From the NCBI GenBank assembly GCA_951812895.1, contig OX638333.1:2274001-2338000 (forward strand): 64,000 nucleotides of DNA, given 5' to 3'. Shown here piece by piece: positions 10,290 to 19,574 of this stretch. Made by a program: the position numbers and the translations under genes. Below the pieces are notes generated by a model. It searched no databases and had not been told where the DNA came from. It saw only the letters and a program-made list of their open reading frames with translations. The DNA comes from an uncultured Roseovarius sp. Its GTDB lineage: Bacteria > Pseudomonadota > Alphaproteobacteria > Rhodobacterales > Rhodobacteraceae. Position 1 is the stretch's first letter. Every line of letters starts with the position of its first letter.

Positions 10290-11018
10290 ATGGGAATTCT
10301 TGACAAACATCACGTTCTTGAAAGAAACGTCACGCTTTTGGCCGTCTTTGCCTTTCTGGTGGTGACCATTGGGGGCCTCGTGCAGATCGCACCGCTGTTT
10401 TATCTGGAAAACACGATCGAGGATGTTGAAGGCATGCGTCCCTACACCCCGCTCGAGCTGACCGGGCGCGATATCTATATCCGAGAAGGATGTTACGTCT
10501 GTCACAGCCAAATGATCCGCCCGATGCGGGACGAGGTTGAGCGTTATGGCCACTACTCACTGGCCGCCGAATCCAAGTACGACCACCCGCATCAGTGGGG
10601 ATCAAAACGCACCGGGCCGGATCTGGCGCGTGTGGGTGGGCGGTATTCGGACGAGTGGCATATCGATCACCTGCGTGACCCGCAGGCAGTGGTGCCGGAA
10701 TCTGTGATGCCAAAATATGGCTATCTCGAAAGGCGGGTGATCGAGGCGGATCATGTCGCAGAGCTGTTGGCGACGCACCGTCTGGTGGGCGTACCCTACA
10801 GCGATGCGATGATCGAAAACGCCGCTGCCGATTTCAAGGCACAAGCTGACCCTGAGTCAGACTATGACGGGCTGTTGGAGCGCTATGGCGAAAAGGTTCA
10901 GGTGCGCAACTTTGACCTCTCGCCGGAGATAACCGAGGCGGATGCGCTGGTTGCGTATCTCCAGATGCTCGGCACCCTTGTCGATTTCTCAACCTTCACA
11001 CCTGTGGCAAGCCGATAA
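10290..11018 (+). CDS. ccoO: cbb3-type cytochrome c oxidase subunit II (mono-haem c)
   Basis: Membrane-anchored cytochrome c that passes electrons from CcoP to CcoN. One N-terminal membrane helix (about residues 13-33) is followed by a periplasmic domain with the haem c motif CYVCH near residue 68 and the distal Met in VMPKYGYLE. Length 242, as usual. It follows ccoN by 15 bases with the site AAAGGGGACAGG before its ATG and precedes ccoQ by 12 bases. Confidence 0.96.
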   Translation: MGILDKHHVLERNVTLLAVFAFLVVTIGGLVQIAPLFYLENTIEDVEGMRPYTPLELTGRDIYIREGCYVCHSQMIRPMRDEVERYGHYSLAAESKYDHPHQWGSKRTGPDLARVGGRYSDEWHIDHLRDPQAVVPESVMPKYGYLERRVIEADHVAELLATHRLVGVPYSDAMIENAAADFKAQADPESDYDGLLERYGEKVQVRNFDLSPEITEADALVAYLQMLGTLVDFSTFTPVASR

Positions 11019-11030
11019 AGGAGCGGGATC

Positions 11031-11225
11031 ATGGAAACGTATTCTCTTTTACGCGAATTCGCCGACAGCTGGATGCTGCTCACCCTGTTTGTGTTCTTTG
11101 TTGGTGTCATTCTGTGGGTGTTCCGGCCAGGGGCCAGCAAAATCTACGAAAACCCGGCGGGCATCCCGTTTCGCCATGAAGACAGTCCGGCGCAATCGCG
11201 CCGGGATAATGGCGGGGAGGGGTGA
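11031..11225 (+). CDS. ccoQ: cbb3-type cytochrome c oxidase subunit IV
   Basis: Small single-pass subunit, 64 residues: METYSLLREFADSWML then one hydrophobic helix (LFVFFVGVILWVF) and a polar tail. CcoQ stabilises or modulates the oxidase complex; in Rhodobacter it also affects redox signalling. AAGGAG lies 9 bases before the ATG. Its stop is 5 bases before the ccoP ATG. Confidence 0.93.
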   Translation: METYSLLREFADSWMLLTLFVFFVGVILWVFRPGASKIYENPAGIPFRHEDSPAQSRRDNGGEG

Positions 11226-11230
11226 GAACC

Positions 11231-12094
11231 ATGGCTGATCAAAGCAAGAAACCACATCAGGACCCGGAAACCACCGGTCACGAATGGGATGGGATTGAAG
11301 AATTCAACAACCCGTTGCCGCGTTGGTGGCTCTGGGTGTTCTACGCCACAATTGTTTGGGGTATCTGGTACGTGATTGCCTATCCGGCTTGGCCGCTGGT
11401 CGAGGGTGCGCCCGCAGGATACAAAAACTGGTCAACTCGTGCTAACATTGCTGCCGATATTGCCGCGGCAGAGGCCGCCAACGCGGGTATGAACACCCGA
11501 CTGGCAAGCGCAGAGCTGACAGCGATCGCAGATGATGCAGAACTGAACGGTTATGCCATTTCCGCGGGTGGTGCGGTGTTCCGCACATGGTGTGCCCAGT
11601 GCCATGGCTCGGGTGCTGCGGGGGCGAAAGGGTATCCCAACCTGCTCGACAATGACTGGCTGTGGGGCGGTGACATCGCTGCCATCCACGCCACGATCAG
11701 CCACGGGATCCGCACAGAAGAAGATGACGATACGCGCTATTCTGAAATGCCCGTCTTTGGCGACATTCTGGAAGAAGAGGAGATTGTCCAGGTTGCGAAC
11801 TATGTCGTCTCTTTGTCCGGCGACGCGCCTGACGCAACAGCTGTAATCGCCGGTGAGATGGTGTTCATGGACAATTGCGCATCTTGCCATATGGAAGACG
11901 CCCGCGGCGACCGTGAACAAGGCGCGCCAAACCTGGCTGATGCGATCTGGCTCTATGGTGGCGACTTTGAGACTGTGATGCAAACCATCGAGGGGAGCCG
12001 TTTTGGCGTCATGCCCGCGTGGAACACACGATTGTCTGAGGCGGAAATTCGCGCGGTTTCCGCCTATGTTCACCAGCTTGGAGGTGGAGAATAA
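11231..12094 (+). CDS. ccoP: cbb3-type cytochrome c oxidase subunit III (di-haem c)
   Basis: Periplasmic di-haem cytochrome c anchored by one helix (WWLWVFYATIVWGIWYVIAYP). Two haem c motifs, CAQCH and CASCH, lie in successive cytochrome domains, with partner methionines in SEMPVFG and GVMPAW. 287 residues. A GTG at 11222 overlapping the ccoQ stop is in frame, but ATG 11231 is preferred because GGGAGGGG is spaced correctly for it. Last gene of ccoNOQP. Confidence 0.96.
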   Translation: MADQSKKPHQDPETTGHEWDGIEEFNNPLPRWWLWVFYATIVWGIWYVIAYPAWPLVEGAPAGYKNWSTRANIAADIAAAEAANAGMNTRLASAELTAIADDAELNGYAISAGGAVFRTWCAQCHGSGAAGAKGYPNLLDNDWLWGGDIAAIHATISHGIRTEEDDDTRYSEMPVFGDILEEEEIVQVANYVVSLSGDAPDATAVIAGEMVFMDNCASCHMEDARGDREQGAPNLADAIWLYGGDFETVMQTIEGSRFGVMPAWNTRLSEAEIRAVSAYVHQLGGGE

Positions 12095-12385
12095 ATTCGA
12101 AAACCCGGGGTTAGTGCTTGCTCATCCTTGCACACCTTGGGCCAGGCACCGACACTTTCGTTCTGTTCGCGCGTTTCCCGAAAGGTCGGTGCCACCAGTT
12201 TCCACTTAGTGGCATAAAACGAAAAAAACGGCCCGGCAAGGGAGGAGATGCCGGGCCGTCAGTGAGTGGTCATTCAGAACCACGAGGGAGTTGGTTTTAG
12301 CGGAGCCCATCTGCCACGCCGCCAGGGCCATCGGTAATCTGATCTTCGCAGGTGGCGCGCGGTGTGCGCGTCGTGGACAACCGGA
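12095..12385. other. Intergenic region downstream of ccoP
   Basis: Between the ccoP stop and the small minus-strand gene. It contains the minus-oriented terminator at 12228-12259. A weak GCCAC/GTGGC hairpin near 12191-12213 might end ccoNOQP but has no T-run. Nothing else convincing is seen on either strand. Confidence 0.5.
12228..12259 (-). terminator. Rho-independent terminator for the minus strand
   Basis: Perfect 11-bp stem ACGGCCCGGCA / TGCCGGGCCGT with a 10-base loop. Read on the minus strand it is followed by seven T residues (A7 at 12222-12228 on plus); on the plus strand there is no T-run. It therefore ends a minus-strand transcript, presumably that of the small gene at 12386-12523. 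Confidence 0.85.
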
Positions 12386-12523
12386 TCAATCACGACGACG
12401 ACCTTCGGTATGGGCAACCAGTTCGGCCCGACGACGGTCCGAGAATTGATCACGACCACCCTGGTGATCGTAAGAGTCGTTCCGGGCGGCTGTCATGAAA
12501 GATTTTGCGAATATACCAAGCAT
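12386..12523 (-). CDS. Small basic protein, 45 aa, unknown
   Basis: Short frame on the minus strand from ATG 12523 to TGA 12386. It begins MLGIFAKSFMTAARND and ends EGRRRD; it is rich in Arg and Asp with no membrane helix or Cys. Support: AAGAAAGGAAAATACA directly before the ATG is a good ribosome-binding site, the upstream 90 bases are AT-rich like a promoter, and a strong terminator on the same strand lies 127 bases downstream. It may have a short untranslated tail or be a dual-function small RNA. No family recognised; Arg-rich small proteins (DUF1127-like) occur in this group but the similarity is not clear. Confidence 0.5.
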   Translation of the reverse strand: MLGIFAKSFMTAARNDSYDHQGGRDQFSDRRRAELVAHTEGRRRD

Positions 12524-12622
12524 TGTATTTTCCTTTCTTGGTTAGAATTTCTGCTATGAATATGGCGCAATACCTGCCACGATGCGACTCAGGAAAAATT
12601 CAAACGTGTAAGTATATTTTAC

Positions 12623-13513
12623 ATGATAGATTGGCTCTCTCTTCCCCCTCTGACATCACTTCGGGCGTTTTCTGCGCTGGCCGAAACCGGATCAACCGTT
12701 GCCGCAGGGGACAAGCTGAATGTCAGCCACGCAGCGGTCAGCCAGCAAATCAAGGCGCTTGAGGCACATATGGGGCTTACGCTGGTCGACCGTTCAGGGC
12801 GTCAGCTGGAGCTGACGCAGGATGGTCGACAATTAGCGGATGCGCTAGTCAACGGTTTCCAAACGATTGCCCGGACAGTGTCATCTCTTACCGGTGCCGA
12901 TGCGGATCGCCCGTTGCATATTGCTACGACCCCGATGCTGGCCGCTGCTTGGCTCATGCCGCAGCTGGGTGGCTTCCACACTTCTCATCCTGATGTGAAT
13001 GTAATTCTCAGTACCAGCCCGATGGTCGAACCGATGGACGGTAGTGGAATTGATGTTGCGCTGCGATATGGGCAAGGGGAATGGCCGGGACTGGACAGCG
13101 CGCCATTGTTCCTGTCGCCGATGGTGGTGGTTGCAGCACCATCGCTGGTGGGGGATGCCGAATACGCCTCGCTTGATGCGCTGGCAGATTTCCCCTGGTT
13201 GTTGGATGCAGGCCTTTCCGAAGCGAACAACTGGCTGGAAGGGATCGGCACGCTGAAAAAGCTCAGCCAGGGGTCGATCCAACTCCCCGGGAACCTGTTG
13301 CTAAATGGCGCGCGGGATGGGCAAGGGGTGGCGGTCACGGTACGCACCTTTGCCGAAACTGATATTCAGGCTGGCCGATTGCGTGTGTTGTTCGAAAGCG
13401 ACGCGGTCAAAGGGTATCACATTGTAACCAGGCCGGGTGTGCAGCGGCCTGTGCTAAAAACTTTTCTGAAGTGGCTGAAAAAATGTCAGCGGGAATGCTT
13501 TCCCCAGCAATAA
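12623..13513 (+). CDS. LysR family transcription regulator (GcvA-like)
   Basis: 296 residues: N-terminal winged helix-turn-helix (PPLTSLRAFSALAETGSTVAAGDKLNVSHAAVSQQIKALE, about residues 8-48) then a LysR substrate-binding domain. The 'PLTSLRAFSA' opening and the domain's TPMLAAAWLMPQLGGF are GcvA/AmpR-subgroup features. It lies between ccoP and ccoG on the same strand and diverges from the small 45-aa gene, with which it shares a 99-base intergenic region; LysR proteins often control their divergent neighbour, so that gene is the likeliest target. Confidence 0.9.
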   Translation: MIDWLSLPPLTSLRAFSALAETGSTVAAGDKLNVSHAAVSQQIKALEAHMGLTLVDRSGRQLELTQDGRQLADALVNGFQTIARTVSSLTGADADRPLHIATTPMLAAAWLMPQLGGFHTSHPDVNVILSTSPMVEPMDGSGIDVALRYGQGEWPGLDSAPLFLSPMVVVAAPSLVGDAEYASLDALADFPWLLDAGLSEANNWLEGIGTLKKLSQGSIQLPGNLLLNGARDGQGVAVTVRTFAETDIQAGRLRVLFESDAVKGYHIVTRPGVQRPVLKTFLKWLKKCQRECFPQQ

Positions 13514-13534
13514 GGTCAATTTAAGAATCAGAAT

Positions 13535-13548
13535 TTGACTCAGGTCAA
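13535..13548. promoter_or_regulatory. FNR box upstream of ccoG
   Basis: TTGACTCAGGTCAA fits TTGAT-N4-ATCAA with one symmetric change in each half. It lies 66-79 bases upstream of ccoG and just after the LysR stop, consistent with FnrL control of ccoGHIS. Confidence 0.8.
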
Positions 13549-13613
13549 AGTGAGAGGCGTGGCAATCTGTAAAAAACAGGGTGAACAAAATCCGTTAACC
13601 GGAGTGATACACC

Positions 13614-15053
13614 TTGGCCAGCCCTCAACCAGAAGCGCCCGCAAAACTATATGCGGCTCAGGAACCGGTGTTTCCCAAAAAAGTTTATGGTAAATTCCGG
13701 AACCTTAAATGGGTAATCATGGCGATCACGCTAGGGATTTATTATCTCACCCCATGGATACGCTGGGACCGCGGACCCAACCTGCCGGATCAGGCGGTAC
13801 TGGTCGATCTCGCAAACCGGCGCTTTTTCTTTTTCTGGATCGAAATCTGGCCCTATGAATTCTATTTCATCGCCGGATTGCTGGTTATGGCGGGTCTTGG
13901 GCTTTTCCTGTTTACATCCGCCCTTGGCCGCGTCTGGTGTGGGTATGCCTGCCCGCAAACCGTCTGGACCGATCTTTTCATATTGGTCGAACGATGGATC
14001 GAAGGCGACCGCAACGCCCGGCTGCGCCTGCATCGGCAAAAGAAATGGGATTTACGCAAATTCAGGCTACGTCTCACCAAATGGGTGGTCTGGTTGCTGA
14101 TTGCTCTGGCCACAGGCGGTGCCTGGGTCTTTTATTTTACCGATGCGCCGACCTTGTTGGCCGATCTTATTGCGCTCAATGCGCATCCGGTCGCTTACAC
14201 CACTTTGTTGATCCTGACCGGCACCACCTTCTTTTTTGGCGGGTTCGCACGCGAACAGATTTGCATTTACGCATGCCCCTGGCCGCGCATTCAGGCCGCG
14301 ATGATGGATGAGGATACCCTTGTCGTGGGCTATCGTGACTGGCGGGGAGAGCCGCGCAAACACTCAGAAGAGGTCAAAGCAGGCGACCCGCAGGGTGACT
14401 GCATCGATTGTATGGCTTGTGTGACTGTCTGCCCAATGGGGATCGACATCCGCGACGGTCAACAGATGGAATGTATCACCTGCGCACTGTGTATCGATGC
14501 CTGTGACGACATTATGGACAAGGTTGGCAAGCCGCGCGGTCTGATCGACTACATGGCGCTTACCGATGAAACAAACGAACGTGCGGGCAAACCACCCAAG
14601 CCGATCTGGAAGCATGTCCTGCGTCCCCGCACCATACTTTACACAACGCTTTGGTCACTGGTTGGGGTTGGCCTGCTCTTTGCACTGTTCGTTCGCCAAG
14701 ATATCGACTTTACCGTCGCCCCGGTGCGCAACCCCACTTACGTGGTTCTGTCTGATGGATCGATCCGAAACACCTATGAAATCCGCCTGCGCAACAAGCA
14801 TGGAGAAGATCGCCCGTTCCGGATGAGCCTGTCAGGCGACAGAACACTGCAATTGCAGCTCGAAGGCTTAACCGATGCAGTTGTGACTGTCCCCGCGGAT
14901 TCTGTAAAACTTCAACGGGTTTATGTAATCGCTCCTGCCGATACCGATCCAGCAGGGCTTGCACAAAGCAGTATCCGGTTTTGGGTTGAAGACCCTACCA
15001 ACGGCGACCGGGTGCACAAGGATTCAGTCTTTAACGGAAAGGTTCAGCCATGA
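13614..15053 (+). CDS. ccoG: Cytochrome c oxidase accessory protein CcoG (RdxB/FixG)
   Basis: Membrane iron-sulfur protein involved in copper handling for cbb3 assembly, 479 residues. Five helices, a NapH/PsrR-like motif (CGYACPQTVWTDLF), further Cys in ACPWPRIQ, then two ferredoxin-type clusters CIDCMACVTVCPMGIDI and CITCALCIDACDD (residues about 264-305) and a C-terminal IG-like FixG domain. The start is TTG at 13614, with GGAG 9 bases upstream and no alternative start nearby. First gene of ccoGHIS; the stop overlaps ccoH (ATGA). Confidence 0.96.
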   Translation: MASPQPEAPAKLYAAQEPVFPKKVYGKFRNLKWVIMAITLGIYYLTPWIRWDRGPNLPDQAVLVDLANRRFFFFWIEIWPYEFYFIAGLLVMAGLGLFLFTSALGRVWCGYACPQTVWTDLFILVERWIEGDRNARLRLHRQKKWDLRKFRLRLTKWVVWLLIALATGGAWVFYFTDAPTLLADLIALNAHPVAYTTLLILTGTTFFFGGFAREQICIYACPWPRIQAAMMDEDTLVVGYRDWRGEPRKHSEEVKAGDPQGDCIDCMACVTVCPMGIDIRDGQQMECITCALCIDACDDIMDKVGKPRGLIDYMALTDETNERAGKPPKPIWKHVLRPRTILYTTLWSLVGVGLLFALFVRQDIDFTVAPVRNPTYVVLSDGSIRNTYEIRLRNKHGEDRPFRMSLSGDRTLQLQLEGLTDAVVTVPADSVKLQRVYVIAPADTDPAGLAQSSIRFWVEDPTNGDRVHKDSVFNGKVQP

Positions 15054-15505
15054 TGGAACGGCAACTCACCGGAAAACACGTGGCATACGGCTTTGTTGCA
15101 GCCTTTGGTGTGATCATCGGGGTCAACCTATTGCTGGCGGTCTCTGCCGTGCGTACCTTTCCCGGACTGGAAGTTAAAAATTCTTATGTGGCGAGCCAGA
15201 ACTTTGATACCCGCCGAACCGCGCAAGAGGCTCTTGGCTGGCAAGTGAGTGCGCGGCATAGCGGCGGTGCGCTGTCGCTTGCCATCACTGACGACATGGG
15301 TCAGCCCGTTCGCGCAACTGAGATTGCTGCTACGCTTGGCCGCGCGACACACGTGGCCGACGATACACAGCCTGATTTTCAATTCGACGGCACTGCCTAT
15401 GTCGCTCCTGTCGAACTGGGCGCTGGCAATTGGAACATCCGCCTTATGGCAGTGTCTGAAGATGGAACCGAATTCCTCCAACGCGTGATCCTGATCAAAG
15501 AGTGA
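15050..15505 (+). CDS. ccoH: FixH-family cbb3 assembly protein CcoH
   Basis: 151 residues: one N-terminal helix (YGFVAAFGVIIGVNLLLAVSAVRTFPGLEVKNSYVASQNFD) and a periplasmic beta-rich FixH domain. The GLEVKNSYVASQ.FD stretch is the family signature. CcoH associates with CcoN during assembly of the oxidase. Its start overlaps the ccoG stop, and ccoI begins 4 bases after its stop. Confidence 0.93.
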   Translation: MMERQLTGKHVAYGFVAAFGVIIGVNLLLAVSAVRTFPGLEVKNSYVASQNFDTRRTAQEALGWQVSARHSGGALSLAITDDMGQPVRATEIAATLGRATHVADDTQPDFQFDGTAYVAPVELGAGNWNIRLMAVSEDGTEFLQRVILIKE

Positions 15506-15509
15506 CGCC

Positions 15510-17696
15510 ATGACCACCGCTTTGCACGTATCCACTTCTGCCTGCCCGGCCTGTGCCGCGGCTCCGAATGTGCCGCCGGCCGAAACGGATACAAATGCTT
15601 CGGCGCAAATTATGCTGTCCTTGCCGACAATCCACTGCGCGGCTTGCATTGCCAAAATCGAACGGGCTCTCAATGCACGTCCCGATGTCACCTCAGCGCG
15701 GATCAACCTGACCCGGAAACGCGCGCATATTTCTGCCGGGCCTGAAACAACGGCTCAGGATCTGCAGCAATTTGTTCAGGAATTGGGATACGAGGCGCAC
15801 GAACTTGATCAAAGCGCACTCAACGCCACCCAGACCGACCGCGCAGGCCGCGCGCTGTTGATGCGGCTGGCGGTGGCCGGGTTCGCGTCGATGAATGTGA
15901 TGCTGCTTTCGGTCTCTGTCTGGTCCGGGGCCGAGGACGCAACCCGTGACCTGTTCCACTGGATTTCTGCGGCCATTACCTTGCCTGCCATCGCCTTTTG
16001 TGGCCAGCCGTTTTTTCGCAATGCGTGGGCGGCGTTGTCGCAAAAGCGGCTCAACATGGATGTCCCGATCACGTTGGCCATCCTTCTGGCGGTCGGCACA
16101 TCACTGTGGGAAACCGCGTTATCGGGCGAACACGCCTATTTCGACGCCGCACTGACATTGACGTTCTTCCTGCTGGCCGGGCGCTATCTGGATCATCGGA
16201 CGCGCGCAATAGCACGGTCGGCTGCAGAAGAACTCACTGCGCTTGAGGTGCCGCGTGCAAAGCGTCTGAACCCGGACGGCATCGAAGAAGAGGTCAGCGT
16301 AGCCGTGCTATGTGTGGATGACCTGATCCTTGTTCAGCCCGGTGGGCGCATGCCTGTGGACGGGAACATCACCACCGGATTGTCCGAGATTGACCGTTCC
16401 CTGCTTACAGGTGAGACATGCCCGGTTCCGGCTGCACCCGGGCAGGCGGTTTCAGCAGGCGAGGTGAACCTGAGCGGACCGTTGACGATTCAGGCTACGG
16501 CGGTTGGCACTGAAACCTCGCTTCATCGTATGGCGGACCTCGTGGCACTCGCCGAATCGGGGCGTTCGCGCTACACCTCTCTGGCGGATGGTGCGGCGCG
16601 GCTATATGCGCCGGGGGTGCATATCCTGTCCGCGCTCGCCTTTGCGGGTTGGTATCTTTGGACATTCGATATGCGCACCGCATTGAACATTGCGGCGGCT
16701 GTCCTGATTATCACCTGCCCCTGCGCTCTTGGCCTTGCGGTCCCGGCTGTGACAACAGCGGCCTCTGGCCGGTTGTTTCGCCGGGGGATGTTGATCAAAC
16801 ACGAAACCGCGCTGGAACGGTTGGCACAGGTGGATACGGTGGTTTTCGATAAAACCGGGACACTGACCGAAGGCATGCCCGAATTGACCAATCTCGACGG
16901 GGTAGGTCGGTCTGACCTGTCTGCCGCCTTGGCGCTGGCCCAAGGGTCTGCACATCCCTTGGCACGGTCGCTGACACAGGCCGTGCGTGGGGTAGGTATA
17001 TCTCCGTTGGAATTGAAAGCAGTGACCGAGGTCCCCGGTTGCGGGGTGCAGGGCGAATTTGAAGGGCAAGAACTGCGCCTTGGCCGGGCGGAATGGGTTG
17101 GCGCGAACGGCGCAAACCAAACATCTGTTTTCTTGCAAAGAGGAAAGGAAAAGCCAGTTCCATTCCTGTTTTCTGACAACCTTAGGCCCGGTGCAAAAGA
17201 AGCTGTCGCCGCGCTCAGAGATGCCGGAATGGATGTTCACCTGATCTCAGGCGATACCGCCGTGCCGGTGGCCAATATTGCCGAGCAACTGGGAATTACA
17301 TCATGGCAGGCAGAGGCATCGCCAACGGACAAAGCGATACACATTCAAGAGATGACAGACGCAGGCGCTCGGGTCTTGATGGTAGGTGACGGGTTGAACG
17401 ATACGGCAGCATTGGCCGCGGCGCATGCCTCCATCTCACCCGCTTCCGCCTTGGATGCCGCGCGCGTGGCAAGTGACATCGTGTTGTTGGGGGGTGATCT
17501 GTCGCCGATCGCGGCGGCCTGCGTCACGGCGCGTGCCGCTACAAAACGGATCCGCGAGAACTTTCGCATTGCAACGCTTTATAACATCATCGCCGTTCCT
17601 CTGGCCGTTGCGGGTCTGGCAACGCCGCTGATTGCGGCGCTGGCCATGTCGACCAGTTCAATCACTGTGTCATTGAACGCTTTGCGGTTAAGGTAG
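15510..17696 (+). CDS. ccoI: Copper-translocating P1B-type ATPase CcoI (FixI)
   Basis: Copper exporter that supplies CuB for cbb3 assembly, 728 residues. A Cys pair at the N-terminus (CPAC) is followed by an HMA domain with HCAAC near residue 48, eight helices, the actuator loop TGE (LLTGETCPVP), the ion-channel motif CPC (ITCPCALGLAVP), the phosphorylation site DKTGT, HP motif SAHPLARS and hinge GDGLNDTAAL. The residues identify a Cu+ class enzyme. Located between ccoH and ccoS. Confidence 0.96.
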   Translation: MTTALHVSTSACPACAAAPNVPPAETDTNASAQIMLSLPTIHCAACIAKIERALNARPDVTSARINLTRKRAHISAGPETTAQDLQQFVQELGYEAHELDQSALNATQTDRAGRALLMRLAVAGFASMNVMLLSVSVWSGAEDATRDLFHWISAAITLPAIAFCGQPFFRNAWAALSQKRLNMDVPITLAILLAVGTSLWETALSGEHAYFDAALTLTFFLLAGRYLDHRTRAIARSAAEELTALEVPRAKRLNPDGIEEEVSVAVLCVDDLILVQPGGRMPVDGNITTGLSEIDRSLLTGETCPVPAAPGQAVSAGEVNLSGPLTIQATAVGTETSLHRMADLVALAESGRSRYTSLADGAARLYAPGVHILSALAFAGWYLWTFDMRTALNIAAAVLIITCPCALGLAVPAVTTAASGRLFRRGMLIKHETALERLAQVDTVVFDKTGTLTEGMPELTNLDGVGRSDLSAALALAQGSAHPLARSLTQAVRGVGISPLELKAVTEVPGCGVQGEFEGQELRLGRAEWVGANGANQTSVFLQRGKEKPVPFLFSDNLRPGAKEAVAALRDAGMDVHLISGDTAVPVANIAEQLGITSWQAEASPTDKAIHIQEMTDAGARVLMVGDGLNDTAALAAAHASISPASALDAARVASDIVLLGGDLSPIAAACVTARAATKRIRENFRIATLYNIIAVPLAVAGLATPLIAALAMSTSSITVSLNALRLR

Positions 17697-17700
17697 AGGC

Positions 17701-17856
17701 ATGAACATCCTCGTTTACCTGATCCCGATCTCTTTGCTGCTGGGCGGTTTTGGCCTTGGCTTTTTCATATTCACCCTGCGCAGCAATCAGTATGACGACC
17801 CAGAGGGGGATGCCCGCCGAATCCTTTCAGATGACTTTGATAGCAAGCCGAAATAG
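17701..17856 (+). CDS. ccoS: cbb3 oxidase assembly protein CcoS
   Basis: Short 51-residue protein: MNILVYLIPISLLLGGFGLGFFIFTLRSNQYDDPEGDARRIL... One membrane helix followed by the family-typical S(N/G)QYDD(P/L)EG(D/A)xxRIL motif. Needed for cofactor insertion into CcoN in Rhodobacter. It begins 4 bases after ccoI and closes the ccoGHIS operon. Confidence 0.95.
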   Translation: MNILVYLIPISLLLGGFGLGFFIFTLRSNQYDDPEGDARRILSDDFDSKPK

Positions 17857-17866
17857 GCAGGCCTGA

Positions 17867-19312
17867 TCAGGCGCCGCCCGGTTCGATCATGAAACACGTG
17901 ACCTGCTTGGCTTGTAACCGGCGACAGGCCAGATCGGCGGTCTCACGTGTCATGCCCAGAAAATTTGCATCAAACCCGCTGCTGCGCCTGCGCACCTTTC
18001 GCAGCGACCCATCCAGCGTCGCCATCTCGTTCAGTGCCACCTGCAACAGTATTTTGCGGGCTTTGTACTCGCTTGGATAACTTCCGACATTTATGCCCCA
18101 GTTGCGTCCGCCAGACGTTGATACGCGGGTGACAACCTTTTGCACCGGGTCGCCGGCGGGTATTGGCTGAACACTGGCAAGTACCAGATCTTCTGGTTCT
18201 GTTTTCGTAGTTGCAGAGGCAATCGTGGCCTGTTCTGCAACGGTTGCATCCGACAACGCGGCCTCTGCCTCTTGCGCGGCGCGCAGGGCCTTTTCAATCT
18301 CATCCTTATCCGCCAGCAATACCGGTTCCTGTGACAGCACGCCGGTGGGGCGCAATTGCGGTCGCAGACTTTTCTTTACCGCAGCGGCAGAAGCGAGGCG
18401 CACAACCTTGCCCACTCCGCCGGGCACATCATGCCCGTTTGCTTTGCCCATATAAGGGGGGCGGGCAGGATACAGAACAGCAACCTTGCTTGGTGCGCGC
18501 CGGAATCCAAGGTCCAATAGCTCTGCCACCTTGGCGTTACGCGATGCGGTTGAACGACCGCCAAAGACCGTTGCAATCACCCGCTCACTGCCACGTTCCG
18601 CACTGGCAACAAGGTTAAAACCCGCCGCGCGGGTGTAGCCTGTTTTGATCCCATCGGCGCCGCGATAAGCCTTGAGCAATTTGCGGTTGGTATGCTGCAC
18701 GGTCCCAACACCGGCGTCGGCAGTGAGCCGTGAAAACAGGTTATAATATTCTGGATAGTCAAAAAATAAATGCCGACCCAATAGGGTCATGTCCCGGGCC
18801 GTTGATAAATGCCCGCTTTCGGTTAGGCCATGGGCGTTCTTGAACGTCGTCCGGGTCATACCCATCGCTTTGGCTGTCCGGTTCATCCGGCGGGCGAACT
18901 TTGCCTCAGACCCTTCAATCGCTTCTGCCAGCGCTGTGGCTGCATCATTGGCGGATTTGATGGCCGCCGCCCTGATCAGATGTCGCAAGCGTATTTTCTG
19001 CCCGGACCGCAGACCCAGCTTACTGGGGGGTTCGCTGGCGGCGTGTTTGGAAATGGTCACCCTTGTGTCAAGGCTGATCTCACCATTTTCGACCGCTTCA
19101 AACACCACATACAATGTCATCATCTTGGTCAGCGATGCGGGGTGCAGCCGTGTATCTGCATTTCGTGAATGCAGCACCTTTCCGGTGCGCGCATCCATGA
19201 CCATAGCCGCATAAGGCGCGGCTGCAGCGCTCAGCGGCACAATTACCAACATCCAAATCGCCGCCAAAACCAGCAGACCCCAGCGGATCGGCTGTCTGCT
19301 CCAAGTTTTCAT
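17867..19312 (-). CDS. D-alanyl-D-alanine carboxypeptidase (S11) with SPOR domain
   Basis: Periplasmic low-molecular-weight penicillin-binding protein, 481 residues. After a signal peptide (about 1-32) come the catalytic triad motifs SLTK (nucleophile Ser), SAN (KSANDA) and KTG (GIKTGYTRAAG). Residues about 405-480 form a SPOR-type peptidoglycan-binding domain (WGINVGSYPSEYKARKILL to CFMIEPG). A low-complexity Ala/Glu linker joins them. SPOR suggests targeting to denuded glycan at the septum. Related genes are called dacC or dacF; no subtype is assigned. Confidence 0.92.
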   Translation of the reverse strand: MKTWSRQPIRWGLLVLAAIWMLVIVPLSAAAAPYAAMVMDARTGKVLHSRNADTRLHPASLTKMMTLYVVFEAVENGEISLDTRVTISKHAASEPPSKLGLRSGQKIRLRHLIRAAAIKSANDAATALAEAIEGSEAKFARRMNRTAKAMGMTRTTFKNAHGLTESGHLSTARDMTLLGRHLFFDYPEYYNLFSRLTADAGVGTVQHTNRKLLKAYRGADGIKTGYTRAAGFNLVASAERGSERVIATVFGGRSTASRNAKVAELLDLGFRRAPSKVAVLYPARPPYMGKANGHDVPGGVGKVVRLASAAAVKKSLRPQLRPTGVLSQEPVLLADKDEIEKALRAAQEAEAALSDATVAEQATIASATTKTEPEDLVLASVQPIPAGDPVQKVVTRVSTSGGRNWGINVGSYPSEYKARKILLQVALNEMATLDGSLRKVRRRSSGFDANFLGMTRETADLACRRLQAKQVTCFMIEPGGA

Positions 19313-19574
19313 GGAACCACTCTTTATACTGCCTCGCGCCGCCGGTTATCCGGCTGGCTTTATTGTTCGTGGTTCGAACCTAGCACAGGGTTATTTTTGA
19401 ATAAAGTATTCATTTTCAAGGTCTTTACGGTTTGTGAAGGCTTGTTATTTCAACATCTTGTGGTTGCGTGTGCATCACACCCCAACACAGGCGATTGTGG
19501 CAGCAATGTGTCAGAACCGAAGGACACAGACATCATCATTTCCACATCGCCAATTCGAATGCCAAGCCAGATGG

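Noticed and set aside
17861-17872. GCCTGATCAGGC palindrome between ccoS and the carboxypeptidase gene as terminator
   Set aside because: No loop and no T-run; it overlaps the carboxypeptidase stop codon and may be chance.
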